Assembly: GCF_932294415.1 (NCBI RefSeq)
Contig: NC_065535.1
Location: forward strand, 82,357,862-82,421,861
Length of the DNA stretch: 64,000 bases
DNA from: Quercus robur
Taxonomy: Eukaryota > Streptophyta > Magnoliopsida > Fagales > Fagaceae
Direction: 5' to 3'
Shown: in pieces, positions 11,447 to 22,466 of the stretch
How positions within the stretch are numbered: position 1 is the first letter of the stretch
How the letters are laid out: every line of letters starts with the position of its first letter
Position numbers and translations under genes: made by a program
The notes under the pieces: model-generated
What the model was told of the DNA's origin: nothing
Databases searched by the model: none
The model's input: the letters and a program-made list of their open reading frames with translations, nothing else

Positions 11447-11469
11447 CCCCCCCCCCCCCCCCCCCCCCC
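11447..11469 (+). repeat. 23-base cytosine homopolymer
   Basis: An unbroken run of C is followed by an A run. A run of the same length occurs at 13194-13216. C runs this long can form G-quadruplex or i-motif structures and are also prone to sequencing-length error. Confidence 0.9.
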
Positions 11470-11622
11470 AAAAAAAAGAAAAAAAGAGGAAGAAACCAAC
11501 GAGATAATTTATTATAATTTTATTGTCAAGTCAATCAAATTTTAGTCATGTCTAACTTATAATAATTAATTCTTACTCAGATCTAACTTATAATAATTAA
11601 AAGAAATAGGAGCTTTTACCAT

Positions 11623-11636
11623 TTTTTTTTTATCAA
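11623..11636 (-). repeat. Micro-insertion with 14-bp TSD
   Basis: A T run ending in ATCAA is flanked by GGAGCTTTTACCAT at 11609-11622 and GGAGGTTTTACCAT at 11637-11650 (13 of 14 match). Confidence 0.7.
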
Positions 11637-11809
11637 GGAGGTTTTACCATATACCACATATTCTTACGCTTAGGTATTATATTACTACAATACAATATTA
11701 AAAATTCATTTGACTAAATAAAATGAATAAAACTCTGTTTAGCATTAAATTAATTAGTACATGTTTCACACCTCCTTTAAGTTAGGGTTCAACATGTGAA
11801 TTTACATAT

Positions 11810-11993
11810 GAGTAATACTACTGGCACAAACTATTTTATAATATTTTTACAAAATGTTGATGTAGCCAATTTCTTATTGGTTTTTATCTAGGCTCACTAT
11901 TAATATCATTTTTTTCATTTACCAATAATTACTCAACACATCAGCAATTTGTAAATTTTTTTTATAAAATAGTTTATATCTCTAGTATTATTC
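11810..11993. mobile_element. MULE-like MITE, 184 bp, 9-bp TSD
   Basis: The ends read GAGTAATACTA and the complement of GAATAATACTA. The inverted repeats continue imperfectly for about 50 bp. An exact 9-bp duplication, TTTACATAT, flanks it at 11801-11809 and 11994-12002, the size expected for Mutator-like elements. Related, more degenerate copies are seen near 21880-22070, 29858-30022 and 62826-62998. Confidence 0.82.
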
Positions 11994-12299
11994 TTTACAT
12001 ATAGATAAAAGTTTCAATAACACCCAAATTTGTAAGTAAGCAAAGATGATTAATTGTATAGTAAAGTAAGAAGTAAGAATACCTCAAAAGTCAAATATTC
12101 ATAGTACTTCAATGACTAAGATTGTAACATTGTGTATGTGATAAAAAAAAAAAAAAAAAAAAAATAGTGTATAGAATCAACTCTAAAAATTGATTTTGCA
12201 TCAATTGTTAAGCAGTCTATGCCCTAAATCTTTTAAATTAATCTTGTTCCATTTGCTTGTAGAAGTTAGTGCTAATTGTAGGTCAATTGCTTGTTCCAT

Positions 12300-12960
12300 T
12301 TGTATGAAAAGAGAGAGCTTTTCCTAGAGAAAAACCAGGTTCCCATCTTTCTTTTCCATCTCTTTCATTGTATTGATAGAGATTCTGTAAACACCTTCCT
12401 CATCCACAAACATAGACTTTGTGAGTGAGAGAATGGCATTGGAAACATGAGAAACCATATCCATATCCATATCCATATCCAAATCCAAGTCATTTGGTGG
12501 CTTTCCATTGGTAGCTCAACGGTGGTGACTCCAGGAAGCTAGGTGAAGAAAAGACTAATGGAGTTGGTTACTAGCTAGAGCTTAGAAGGCTCAAGTACAC
12601 AGGGAGATATAGGCTTGGAGGATTTATAGTCATCCATGTACTGCAAAGTCTGCAACTATTCATTCTAGTCAAGTTTTCCGACGGGTGGTCGGTGGAGAGG
12701 TTTTTACACTCGGAGCTCGGGTTTTCCTCTTCCATAACACTTTGTGGTGTTGTGTATGGTTTGCCTTATTGTTCTTTATTTCCTTTATCTTTCTATATTG
12801 CCATGTTTGTGTAGTGTTGTTAGTTTGGAAATTTGCTAAATCACTTACACTTGGTATATATTGTTTAGTTTAGTGTTAAAATCAACTTAGCCGTAAAACT
12901 TTGTATTAAAGGCAAAATATTGTGTTAGGGTGTTTTAGCATATTTCAATGTTTAAGGGCA
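12300..12960 (+). repeat. Possible LTR or retroelement remnant
   Basis: The stretch around 12680-12760, with a GAGGTTTTTACACTCGGAG motif followed by a T/G-rich leader, resembles the R/U5 part of plant LTRs. I could not define ends or a TSD, so this is a weak call. Confidence 0.25.
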
Positions 12961-13193
12961 TTGTTCTTGTCCTGAAACTTAATTCAATTTGGACCAATGA
13001 TATCAATGGCACACATTTTACATTCATTTAGATTACATTTAACTGAAGGTTATATTGGGAAACTTCTTCCAATTCCTATGGGCCCCAATTAGTTATTTTT
13101 AATAATAATTTAAGGCTATGGTTCCTGCAACAATCTAGGATCCATATATGGTCCTTTGTAGACCAAAAATTTTGTCCACTTTTACCCAAACGG

Positions 13194-13216
13194 CCCCCCC
13201 CCCCCCCCCCCCCCCC
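13194..13216 (+). repeat. Second 23-base cytosine homopolymer
   Basis: An uninterrupted C run is followed by ACACAAG in AT-rich DNA, with the same caveats as the tract at 11447. Confidence 0.9.
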
Positions 13217-13995
13217 ACACAAGAATTTAGTTTTTTAACAAAATAAATGCTATATGTATATTTAATATTTTAATTTAACCTTAAGAAAACTTATATTTGA
13301 CCCCTCAAAAACTAAAATTAGCCTAAGTTTTTGTTTTTTTTATTATTTGCAAAACTAATTGATTTTTTAGTTACAACGATATTGGGCACAAAATAAATGT
13401 ATTTTTTATTTGATTTGTAGATTATGAAAAGGTCGACTACAATATTTGACTTTTTCAAAAAGAAAAATGTAAATATTTTAGAAGTCAATACCTCTTATGC
13501 AACATTACCAAACTCGAATTAATGCTGATATTCTAATTTTTAAAAATTCTCAAACAAAATTTCACAAAGAAGTTTTTGAATATTGAAAGATGATATTTTA
13601 ACTTTTTTTTTTTTTTCTTAATAAAGGGAAATTGCTTCAATTTAGTATAGAGTCAGTTAAAGATGATTTTTGAGATTTAAAAGAAGATCGAGTTCCATTT
13701 GATAAATAATTTAGTTGAAAAGTATTAAGAAAAAGTTATTTTGAGTTTTCTCTTTTGTTGATATTTTTTTAATATTCGTTAAACGCTAGTTGGGATTCAC
13801 GTGAAATTTTTTTTCCTCATGTTTGTCTCCATTAGGTCCAAACCTTGGTTCCGTCCCTATTTGTCATAGTCTAAAATATAACACATGAAACATTATTATT
13901 ATGATTTCTGAACTGCCTTATCATAAGCTTTCTTGATTTTTTCTCTTAATCAGATCTCTATCATACATCATAATACAAATCTCGTCAATAAAGAC

Positions 13996-14657
13996 TGTGG
14001 GGGGTAAAAAACCAGTAGGCCCATGTCGATGTCTATATTGGGCCAAAGGCCCAGCCCAAGGGAAAAATCCCTCCTCGGTCGCGGGGAGGAAAAGCCCTTC
14101 CTCGGCCATGGGGAGAGTCCTCCTTGGCACAGTGTAGCCGAGGATGGAGGAGGTAACCTGCCATTAGTAGTGACACTCCCTATCACCTCACGGAGAGAGA
14201 AAAGTACTAAAACAGAAAAGGACAACGAAAGTGTTTAAAGGAAAGGCTATCATTATTGCATTCAGTGTCTTGTGTCTGACATGGCCATACTTCTCTGTCC
14301 TTACAACCACTCCCAACAACTGGAGGAAATGGCTGATGGGACAAGTACCTACCCTAGGGACCCCATTCAGGAGGAAGAAAACTACTATAAAAGGAGAGTA
14401 AAGAGAAGCAGAAAGGGCGGGGCGAAGACCCCCCAACACACAAAAGGGACCAGAAAGGGCTCCCGGAATTGTATCGAGGATCAATTCTCCCAGATGAACT
14501 CAATCCACCTCATCCTATCAAGTAAAACACCATGATAACTGTTGTCCATACACCAAAGCCTAGCTCTTTAGGCCACTCTCTACAAATTCATTGTACCGAG
14601 CTTGCTGGTCTAAAATCTCATGCATCCTGAGCCAGATCAGAAAAATCGGACCCTACA
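13996..14657 (+). mobile_element. Solo LTR with 5-bp TSD
   Basis: This 662-bp sequence starts TGTGGGGGGT and ends ACCCTACA, giving imperfect terminal inverted repeats of the TG..CA type. An exact duplication, AAGAC, lies at 13991-13995 and 14658-14662. A TATA-like box (CTATAAAAGGAG) near 14386 and the GC-rich 5' third fit an LTR promoter. No internal retroelement sequence is present, so this is a product of LTR-LTR recombination. The TG..CA ends and length would suit Gypsy or Copia. I cannot assign a lineage. Confidence 0.88.
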
Positions 14658-14662
14658 AAGAC

Positions 14663-16640
14663 AAAAGTTGTTACTATTCCCTAATTGTTTGAAACTAGTT
14701 TTAAGAATTTTGACCATAGTGAATGCTCAATTTTTTTTTTTTTTTTTTTTTGAGTTTTGAGATTCTTTTTAACCTACAAATATATATGTAATTTATGTAC
14801 ATGATGGCAGGAAAAGTGCTTTTATATATATATTTTAAAAGTTTCAAAATGTTAATTTAAGAGATAGACTGTAAAAAAGTCCATAACAACTCACTCATGA
14901 GTCATGCTCACATCATAAAATGAGGAATACAAAATTTTTACTTAGAGACTATTTCCAAATAAATGCGACATAAATTGCGGGGTTGCCATGTTTGGTCACG
15001 TGTAGTAGACATTGATGGATGATTTTGTATTTTAGTACCTTATCCTTGGAATAATCAACTATTTTTTCATGTGGTATATGGGCTTCCAAGCTTTCAGTGG
15101 CTCTTTCTCAAAAAAAAAAAAAAAAAAAAGCTTTCAGTGGCTCACCCCATTTAAAGGAGTTTTGCGGGCTAAAAGCTTAGCAACAAACCTTTCAGTGACA
15201 CCATCAACTGTTCATAATTGATGCAATCAAAGATTCAAGAAGCTCCCAATATAATCTTTTTATGAAAAAAATCTTGTATTGCGTGTAAACAATAGCTGCC
15301 ATATTTGTGTGTTTTATTAGGTGTGTGTGACTGTGAGTGCAAATTAATGTGCATGTCTGTGTGTTTATGAGAGAGGTGCGTACGTGTGGGATGAGCATGC
15401 GTGTGTGTGTGTGTCTAAGATAGAGAGAGAGGTCATCAAAAGCTGAATGCTACCATGCAGTCTATGCTAGTGAGGATTAGGTTTACTTACTTTCATTAGC
15501 TAAGATCTAGTGAGAATAGGGGAATCAAAGTCCTTTAAACAGGAAAGCAAAGAATAAATATTGGGCCGAAAGAAAATGTAGTTCACTATCATGTGCTCAT
15601 AATTCATTATAGGGGAATCATGATGAGAGAGCTATGCCATTGCCATACCTCCACAGCAAACAAAAACAATAACTTTGGCAGAGGCTTTGGCTATCCTAGT
15701 CAATAGACTACAAGAAAGATAAAACCACTACTCTCAATAGGTCACAAGGGACCACAACAAAGAAATGGAACCTGAAGTTCTGTCAGTAACTGTACCAATA
15801 ATGTGAAAAATATGTCGTATTTCCTCTTGTATTCTAAGAAAAAGAAATTGAAACTTACATTTGGACTTGAGGTTGTACTATTACTATATTCTTTGTTGAG
15901 GGCTTTCTTATTAGATGGATTGAGGTCGACTCCTATGGTACACCTTTTAAGAACGCTAGACATTCATATTCTAGCCAAGGGTAGCATAGTCCTGGCCTTG
16001 TATCTTTTTCCCATCTAGTCGAATTTTTATTTTTGAGTGTTTCCTTTATGACAAAGAAATGCTCTTGATTCTCAATGAAATTTGTTTGTTCATTGCCTCC
16101 TGGTCATGAAATAATTATCTCATATATCCCGGTTATCTTCTTTCTTCCAAACATATGGATTTCACAATGTATGAGATCTTCAAGTTAGTGAGAAAGATGA
16201 CGTATTAGATGCACAAGATACCTTCTCCTAATCATGGAGTCGCACTTTTCATAAGTTTTAAGCACTTAGCTATAAGTACGTTCTAATACAACAGATAACT
16301 TACACTGCCAGACTCGCATTTCTCCATTTTAGTTCATAAAAGCTGATTCTAGTTAATGATGATTGTATCAACTCAATAAAATAGAAGCCCATAGTTCAGG
16401 AAATAAAAAGATGTAGGAAGCTGTGACATTTATATCATGGCCATGAAGTTACAATAACTCCATGTGCATATATGAGGAAAGAACTCTTTTACAAATATAA
16501 ACTTATTATTAGAGTACATGTCCTGTTTATAATTTGGCCAATCAGTTCAATTCATTCATGCATTTATGTGTTAGCCAGGGTGGTTGTAGGGTTTGAACAA
16601 ATCATGAGCCGTGGTCGATAAAAGTCTTGCCCTCGTGTCC
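14663..16640. other. Gene-free stretch
   Basis: The DNA is AT-rich with a GT microsatellite near 15398-15414 and one micro-insertion at 15104-15127. ORFs here are short and unrecognised. Confidence 0.55.
15104..15127 (+). repeat. Micro-insertion with 16-bp TSD
   Basis: TTTCTC followed by poly(A) is flanked by exact copies of AAGCTTTCAGTGGCTC at 15088-15103 and 15128-15143. It is the clearest example of the class in this window. Confidence 0.85.
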
Positions 16641-16641
16641 T

Positions 16642-16652
16642 TTATATATATG
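16642..16652 (+). promoter_or_regulatory. TATA box of the microRNA transcript
   Basis: TTATATATATGG is followed about 30 bases later by a purine-rich start region (near 16675-16690). It lies about 190 bases upstream of the hairpin, as expected for a Pol II pri-miRNA promoter. Confidence 0.6.
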
Positions 16653-16831
16653 GTTAAAACTTCCCTTCAACCTCAAGCAAAGCATATAGAGAGGAAAAGA
16701 GTGAAGCAACTCTTTTTTAGACTTTAGTACTAGCTAGTAACTAGGGATCCTTTCTTTTAATTGTACACCATTGCCTTCCCTCTTCCTATTCATCCTCCGT
16801 TCATTCTTCATTAACATAATGCGAAAAAAGT

Positions 16832-16913
16832 AGAAATGGGGGTTCCTTTCAGCCCAAAACATTCTGCCGAACTTCTGGCTGGCTGTTTTGGACTGAAGGG
16901 AGCTCCTACTTCT
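16832..16913 (+). ncRNA. MIR319: miR319-like microRNA precursor hairpin
   Basis: The 3' arm contains TTGGACTGAAGGGAGCTCCT at 16888-16907, which matches miR319-family mature sequences from memory. miR319 guides cleavage of TCP transcription factor mRNAs in leaf and flower development, and the related miR159 targets MYB mRNAs. The 5' arm at 16832-16861 pairs with 16884-16913. I count almost continuous pairing with G-U pairs and mismatches only at 16853/16892 (C-A) and 16836/16909 (A-C). A 22-base loop joins the arms. For a 21-nt guide at 16887-16907, the star with 2-nt 3' overhangs would be 16840-16860. Canonical MIR319 precursors are long (about 150-200 nt) with a second paired block near the loop, and this one is short. 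Expression and target are not shown. Confidence 0.8.
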
Positions 16914-19544
16914 TCTTTCATTCAGTCTCTCAGCTTCAAAGGTTAGAATTATTGATGGTATCTCTATCTTTAGTATATGTTTGATCTCTTCAAGAAAATT
17001 TTATGCATATAGGTTTCATTTACTTTGAAATCAAAATGAAATCCATAAGTTGTGTTTTCCTTTGGTAGATGAAATCTATAGGTTGAGTAATGATATTGTC
17101 ACACTTCATAATATTTATGACAACATTACAAGTTTTGGACTAGTGTTTATCTCAGTAACCTTGGTTTTTTGTCTCTTGTTCCAAAGATCATCATCGAAAC
17201 AATTATTGATTCTTCACATGGTGTTGAACACTAAACAATTAGGACAGCCAATTTTGTGTTGTTCAGAAGGCCCATTAGGCATAACAAGGCAACTGCAAAA
17301 ATGGTACTTCTCCTTTGCAAAAATCAAAACACAATGTTTTTTGCTTCGAAAGGTAACTTCCTTTCAAGCTTCCTCTTTTCCAATGAAACCTCTAATACTA
17401 TATATCTTTGTTCCACTTTATCTTTCAGATTAAAAGTGCCAAGCACTTTGATTATACAATCAGCATGACTTCTGGATCATCTTTTTGAAGCATGAAAGAC
17501 AAAAATGCAATAGTTTTTTAACTCATATATATTGAATTAGCTTTTTCATTATGTTCTACTTTGTGAAGCATGAAAGACAAAAATGCAGAAACAGATTGAA
17601 CAATCATTCTTATATATTGAATTGCTTCCAAAAAAATATGTGGATGCAGATAGTTAGTTATATTCACTTCCGACATTCCAATCTACAAGCTACCGTGAAA
17701 GTCATGTTTTATGTACGATTAACAAGAATTATAGAGAACAAATTATTTGCACAAGTCAGAATCATAGACATTCATTCTAAGCGTCTTTTAACTAAGCCCC
17801 ATTGGACTTGTTATGCTTCTAGACACATTGCTGAGCCAATTGAGCCTTCAGTTCTTCAGTGTCTGCTGTACTTGAGGTAAACATCTTATAGCCTAGCATG
17901 GTCCTTGTTTAAAGGTCCAATTGTGCATGGATAATTAGCTTTTCATTATATTCTACTTTATTTTCCAATTTTTTAATTGATAATAGGATTCCAAACAATG
18001 CACCATTAATGTATTGATGCTTCATCCCAGCAAATGGATTGCCCCATGCGTATGCTTAATTAACGCGTTTTTGGTCCATTCGTCGCTGTCATGGCTATGT
18101 GTATAACGGTGAAGTGCTTATTAGATTAAACAAGTAAAATCAACTAGTCAGGCTCAGGAGACAATTTGATAAGGACATAGGCTCCACAGATGAAAGAAGC
18201 CAAATTTGGGTTCAATTTGATATTGATGTGCAGCACTGTTTACATTGCTTCACAATATCAGAGACAACCTGGATATGAGAATGACAGACAAATTAGACTT
18301 GCAATGTTACTCAACCTATGAACTTGTACTAAAATTTCACACTAATTAATATGATCATCATTTTACCTTTTTATTCTAAAGCAAAATTACCACAATCATG
18401 CAGAGAATTACTTTAAAAAGAGCCTTGCTATATCAATTGTAATTGGTCCTACTAAAAATTTTTAAACACAATAAGATGTTGCAGAAAGTCCAACCTTTTG
18501 CAAAGATGTTGCTTATGGGTCCTAAAACAAACTTTTAGTAATATGAAAAGCATACACATCTAAATTCCTAACCATTACTTGCATCTGCAGAAAAACCAAG
18601 CTATCTAAACAAGCATCCAAATAATCCCAATCTGCTTAAATTCTCTCAGGACAACTAATCAAACCAAATCCTAGGATTGAATTTGGGCTTAATTTGATGG
18701 TATGAGCTTCCATTTTCTTTTAGGCTTGCCTTCCTCTTTGCATGCCAGCCAAACCCCATGACAGGCCCCTTGCTGAATCTTCATTACATGCTTATGTACA
18801 AGACCTAAGCAAATTTTACATATCTCATCTGATAAAGAATCAAACAATGTATTGCCACTTGCTACACTCAGTTCTGCCAGCCATTAAAGTCAAAGCATAC
18901 ATTTGAATTCTACGTGGGTTCTTTATGTGTTGTACTCAAGTTTCCTAATTAAATTCAACTTCATGACTGCATTGACCAATGCGCAAACAATGCTATCTTT
19001 CTCATGGACAATTAAAAATTCAACCATATGATTTATTGACCAACAAAATTATATGGTTAAATTCAATTGGAAAATGTAAGATACAACACTTAAAAAATTG
19101 TACCTAAGTTTTACCCATACTAGTAAATTGGCCTTTGAACCTAACCAAGCTTTTGCTGGCTGAAATCAGAGCAGTGAAGCATACTCCCTCAACCTCAGCC
19201 ATGGAAGTTGAGCTCTTACTCAAAATGGACTAGGCTAGAAAGCCAGCTCAAATGTGGAACTTTGATTCATGAAAACTTAAGCCCCCAAAAAAAAAACGCC
19301 ATTTTCTAATCAAATATATATCACTTATTTATTCAGATGGAAAAGATGACAAGAACTTGGTTCACACAATTGTAGTATCACCCTAAGGACATAATGCCCC
19401 TGCATTATGTCCAGTAAAATGGATAAACAAATTATATATATTAAGAGCCAAGTGACACATAATACATATACAATCACTCTTAATTGAGTATTAAAAAAAA
19501 TGAATCTAGCTGCTTTAGACAGAAATTCTCTCAAGGTTTTTATA
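16914..19544. other. Gene-free region downstream of the microRNA
   Basis: It may include the pri-miRNA 3' part. ORFs at 17050-17433 and 17551-17880 are unrecognised and have the AT-rich composition of non-coding DNA. A direct repeat of about 20 bp (GAAGCATGAAAGACAAAAAT-like) occurs near 17487 and 17564. Confidence 0.5.
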
Positions 19545-20640
19545 TTATGCACAGGGAAGATAATCTTCCTTCAAGTGAACAGAAGATAGGCATGTGACTT
19601 GCTGTTGTTGTGTCATTTGTACTGCTTGTTGAATCTGCTGCTGCTGTTGTTGTTGTGCCTGCTGCTGGAAATTGCATTTGACAAGTGAGCATGATCTTCT
19701 GGTGTCACCAGCTAGAGGAATCACAGGTAAGTTGTCACAGTTGCAGATTTCTATCATTGAGCCATCTGGGTCATGGAAGAAAAGCTGATCAACGTAAATT
19801 CCACCCTCTTCCACCCTGCTTTTCACGTACTCTATCTTCATGTCCTTTAACTTTTTCTCTACGGTTGCCATGCTCTCACACTGCCAACACATCCTAATTT
19901 AGTAATTTCAAGCAAATAGACATGCATAAAAACAAACACACAATCGAGAAAGAGAGAGATATACTTGGAAAGAAATGTGGTTGTGCTTGGGATTAATGTG
20001 GCCAATCTTGGGCATGCTATCAGGGTCTTCAGATTGAAGTAGGTGTATGCCGATACCATAATTGAATAGCCTATTCAGAATCAACACCAAAGAACAAAAA
20101 AATTAATAAAGGAAAAGATTAATATTAATATCATTCAGTGAAATTAAATAAAATTTAAAAAGAAAAAGGTTTTCAAGAAAGTTGAATTTTTTTTTTTTTT
20201 GCTGAGACAAGAAAGTTGAATTGTAGTACATCAAAAATATTCTTTGACCAATATCATATATACTTGATATGGTGACATACAAAACATCTCAACAACTTCG
20301 AAGGACTCTTTTGTATTCATGGTTTTCAAGAATGTTGAATTGAATTGCACCATGCACCATATCAAACAAATCTCCATCAACAAAAACACAAAATCTTTTA
20401 GTTCTATTAATGTTCTTAAGATTCTTGAAACTGATCAGATTATTTATCCAAACAAAGAAAAAAGGATTCTTGGAACTGAGATTGTATGTATGTATACCAT
20501 GCACCCTCAAAGTCAAAAGAACCAGGCCTTCTGATAGGAAAGAAACCAAGAACATTCAGGTAGAAATCGAGAGACTCCTCTAATGATCTGCACAAAATCG
20601 AGATGTGATTCAAGGACTTAAGGCGCAGTGGATTTTCCAT
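19545..20640 (-). CDS. Glyoxalase-I-like VOC domain protein (3 exons)
   Basis: This is a 194-aa protein of the vicinal oxygen chelate fold, closest by memory to the plant GLYI4/GLYI7 group. These are usually described as lactoylglutathione lyase-like, but their methylglyoxal activity is uncertain. Exons are 20640-20498, 20070-19965 and 19880-19545, with GT-AG introns. The protein is continuous across both junctions (FDFEGA-W-LFNYG and HISFQ-CESM). Likely metal ligands are in place: H12 (NHI), H57 (GIHLL), H79 (NHISF) and E127 (MIEICNC). The last 40 residues are unusual: a Gln-rich tract at 155-177 with a run of seven Gln, then a short tail. There is no organelle signal, so it is probably cytosolic. 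Confidence 0.93.
20189..20207 (-). repeat. Micro-insertion with 15-bp TSD, intronic
   Basis: A T run followed by GCTGAGA is flanked by exact copies of CAAGAAAGTTGAATT at 20174-20188 and 20208-20222, inside intron 1 of the VOC gene. Confidence 0.8.
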
Positions 20641-20822
20641 ATGTGCTTAATTTTACAATCCAAACAAGAACTGTAGTACTACTCCAAAAATACCAGAAAG
20701 TTATTATGAGGCTAAGACCAAAAACGAATAATGGGTTTGAAGAGCTTGGTTGGTTTGGTTGATGTAATTGAAGAGAGGATGAGAGTGAATATTGCTGAGA
20801 TTTTCTTAGCTTTGCTTCACTC

Positions 20823-20834
20823 CTTTATATAGAG
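20823..20834 (-). promoter_or_regulatory. TATA box of the VOC gene
   Basis: On the minus strand this reads CTATATAAAGGAG, a good plant TATA box, about 185 bases upstream of the ATG at 20640. Confidence 0.7.
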
Positions 20835-20917
20835 ACCAAATTCAGATAGAACCGAAATCACATGTATGCTTCGTGGGTTTTTCTCGTTTTTTCTTAGATT
20901 CCCAGGTTTGGATAGCG

Positions 20918-20986
20918 ATACCACGTAGACCACTCGTCATGTCACATTGGCACCAACCAAGATCGATATCGCCACGTATGACGTAT
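20918..20986 (-). promoter_or_regulatory. ACGT-core cluster, possible ABRE/bZIP sites
   Basis: Three ACGT cores lie within 70 bases upstream of the TATA box (CCACGTAG near 20920, then GCCACGTATGACGTAT near 20972). Such clusters are typical of abscisic-acid or stress-responsive plant promoters bound by bZIP factors. The regulation is inferred from motifs only. Confidence 0.5.
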
Positions 20987-22466
20987 CTCTATGATGGGCT
21001 CTGACAAGTAGTGATTTTTTTTTTTTTACCTTCTTTATTTTTTTTTCCTTTTATTTTCTTTTTGAGGAATGATTCTTTTCTTTTTCTTTTTTAATAAATT
21101 TATTTAGAAACAAACACACACACAATCTATTGTTGGGAGAAAAAAATGGTCAGACCATTGAAAAAAAAATAGCTGAATTTTTCTTGTGGTGCACATAAAA
21201 TAATTTAAAATTGAATTTAATAGTTATCCAGTTTTGGTTTCGTACAGTTTTAATTTTATGAATAATTTTTTTGTTTTTAAAGTTTTATTTATTTATTATT
21301 GGATCCATTTTATTGTTTTTGTAAGGAAGCAAGGAATAAACTATATCTAAAATAATAAAACTTTTTTTAATTACAAATATAATTATTTGAAGTCCATTAT
21401 ATCTGTTCTGTGGGAATTTTTCTTTATCATTAAGGCAAGATATTAATGAATTTTGTTTTTTATTTTATGTAGGCAGGATTAGGCCAGTATAATAATAACT
21501 TTTTTTTTATAATATTAGATTCTAATATAATCTAACTGAAACTTACTAAAATAATGAAACTTTAGAAAACTTTACATAATAAAAGAAGATAAACTGAATT
21601 TTAAACTCTACCAATATGCTAACAATAAAAATAAAAGATATATATATACACACACAATATGTACAAATAAAATTTTATTTCAAAATAATAATAATAACTC
21701 TTATTTTTGTTTTCTTTTTTCCTTTTATTTTGTTGATAATTGCGTATGGGGAAAGCTGATGCTGAACTTTCCCCCATCTAGCTGTCTCTTGTGAAAAAAA
21801 TGGTTGTAGCTAGGATGTGTCATTGTACGTTTTTGTAGAAGCGAAGTAAGAATTTTCAAATGTATTACGTCATATACTAGAATATAATATATTAGTATAG
21901 CACATAAAAAATTTCACAATATTTGTTACAATAATTAAATTAACAAGTATTTACTTATTTTTATCTAGACTCACTATTTACATAATTTTTTACTAATTAT
22001 TAATAATTTACCATATCAATCGTGTGTGAAATTTTTTGTGTCTATAAATTAACTTTTTCAGTAGTTTAATATTCCTTTTTACTTAACAAGAACTAAAAAG
22101 TTTTTCCACTTAATAATTTTTTTTTAAATTAATATTTTGAAATTCTCATTACTGTTCACATGTTCTCTATATTCTCCACACACATGCGTACTAAATTTCA
22201 TTTCAATTCATTGACCTTCACTATTTAATACATAAACTCATGTTTTGTATATAATTAAAATTTCAAAAAAAAATTAAACTTTTCATACATGAAATAGTTT
22301 TCTATTAAAGATAGGAAATAATTGAATATTATTGAGTAATGTAATATCAATAAAAGTTATGACAAGTGTGACTTGACCAAGTGTGTGTGTGTGTGTGTGT
22401 GTGTGCGTGTGCACAAGCATGTGTGGAGAGAGAGAGAGAGAGAAATAAGGCTAGCAAGATACGCCA
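20987..22466. other. AT-rich upstream region with degenerate MITE
   Basis: No gene is seen. A degenerate relative of the 184-bp MITE lies at about 21880-22070 (inverted AAAAAATTTCACA blocks). GT and GA microsatellites at 22381-22443 end the stretch. Confidence 0.5.
22381..22443 (+). repeat. Compound (GT)n-(GA)n microsatellite
   Basis: A GT run at 22381-22410 is followed, after a short interruption, by a GA run ending at 22443. Confidence 0.95.

Larger units (their letters stand above)
10407..13990. other. Gene-free region with small repeats
   Basis: Apart from the TATA candidate and the MITE, micro-insertions and C tract listed separately, I see no gene. ORFs here lack homology signs. A (CATATC)n-like run lies at 12463-12485 and a second 23-C tract at 13194-13216. 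Confidence 0.55.

Noticed and set aside
17050-17433. 127-codon ORF downstream of the microRNA
   Set aside because: No homology signs, hydrophobic AT-rich translation, no supporting splice or regulatory signals.
17551-17880. 109-codon ORF
   Set aside because: No conserved motif was recognised and there is no context that suggests a gene.
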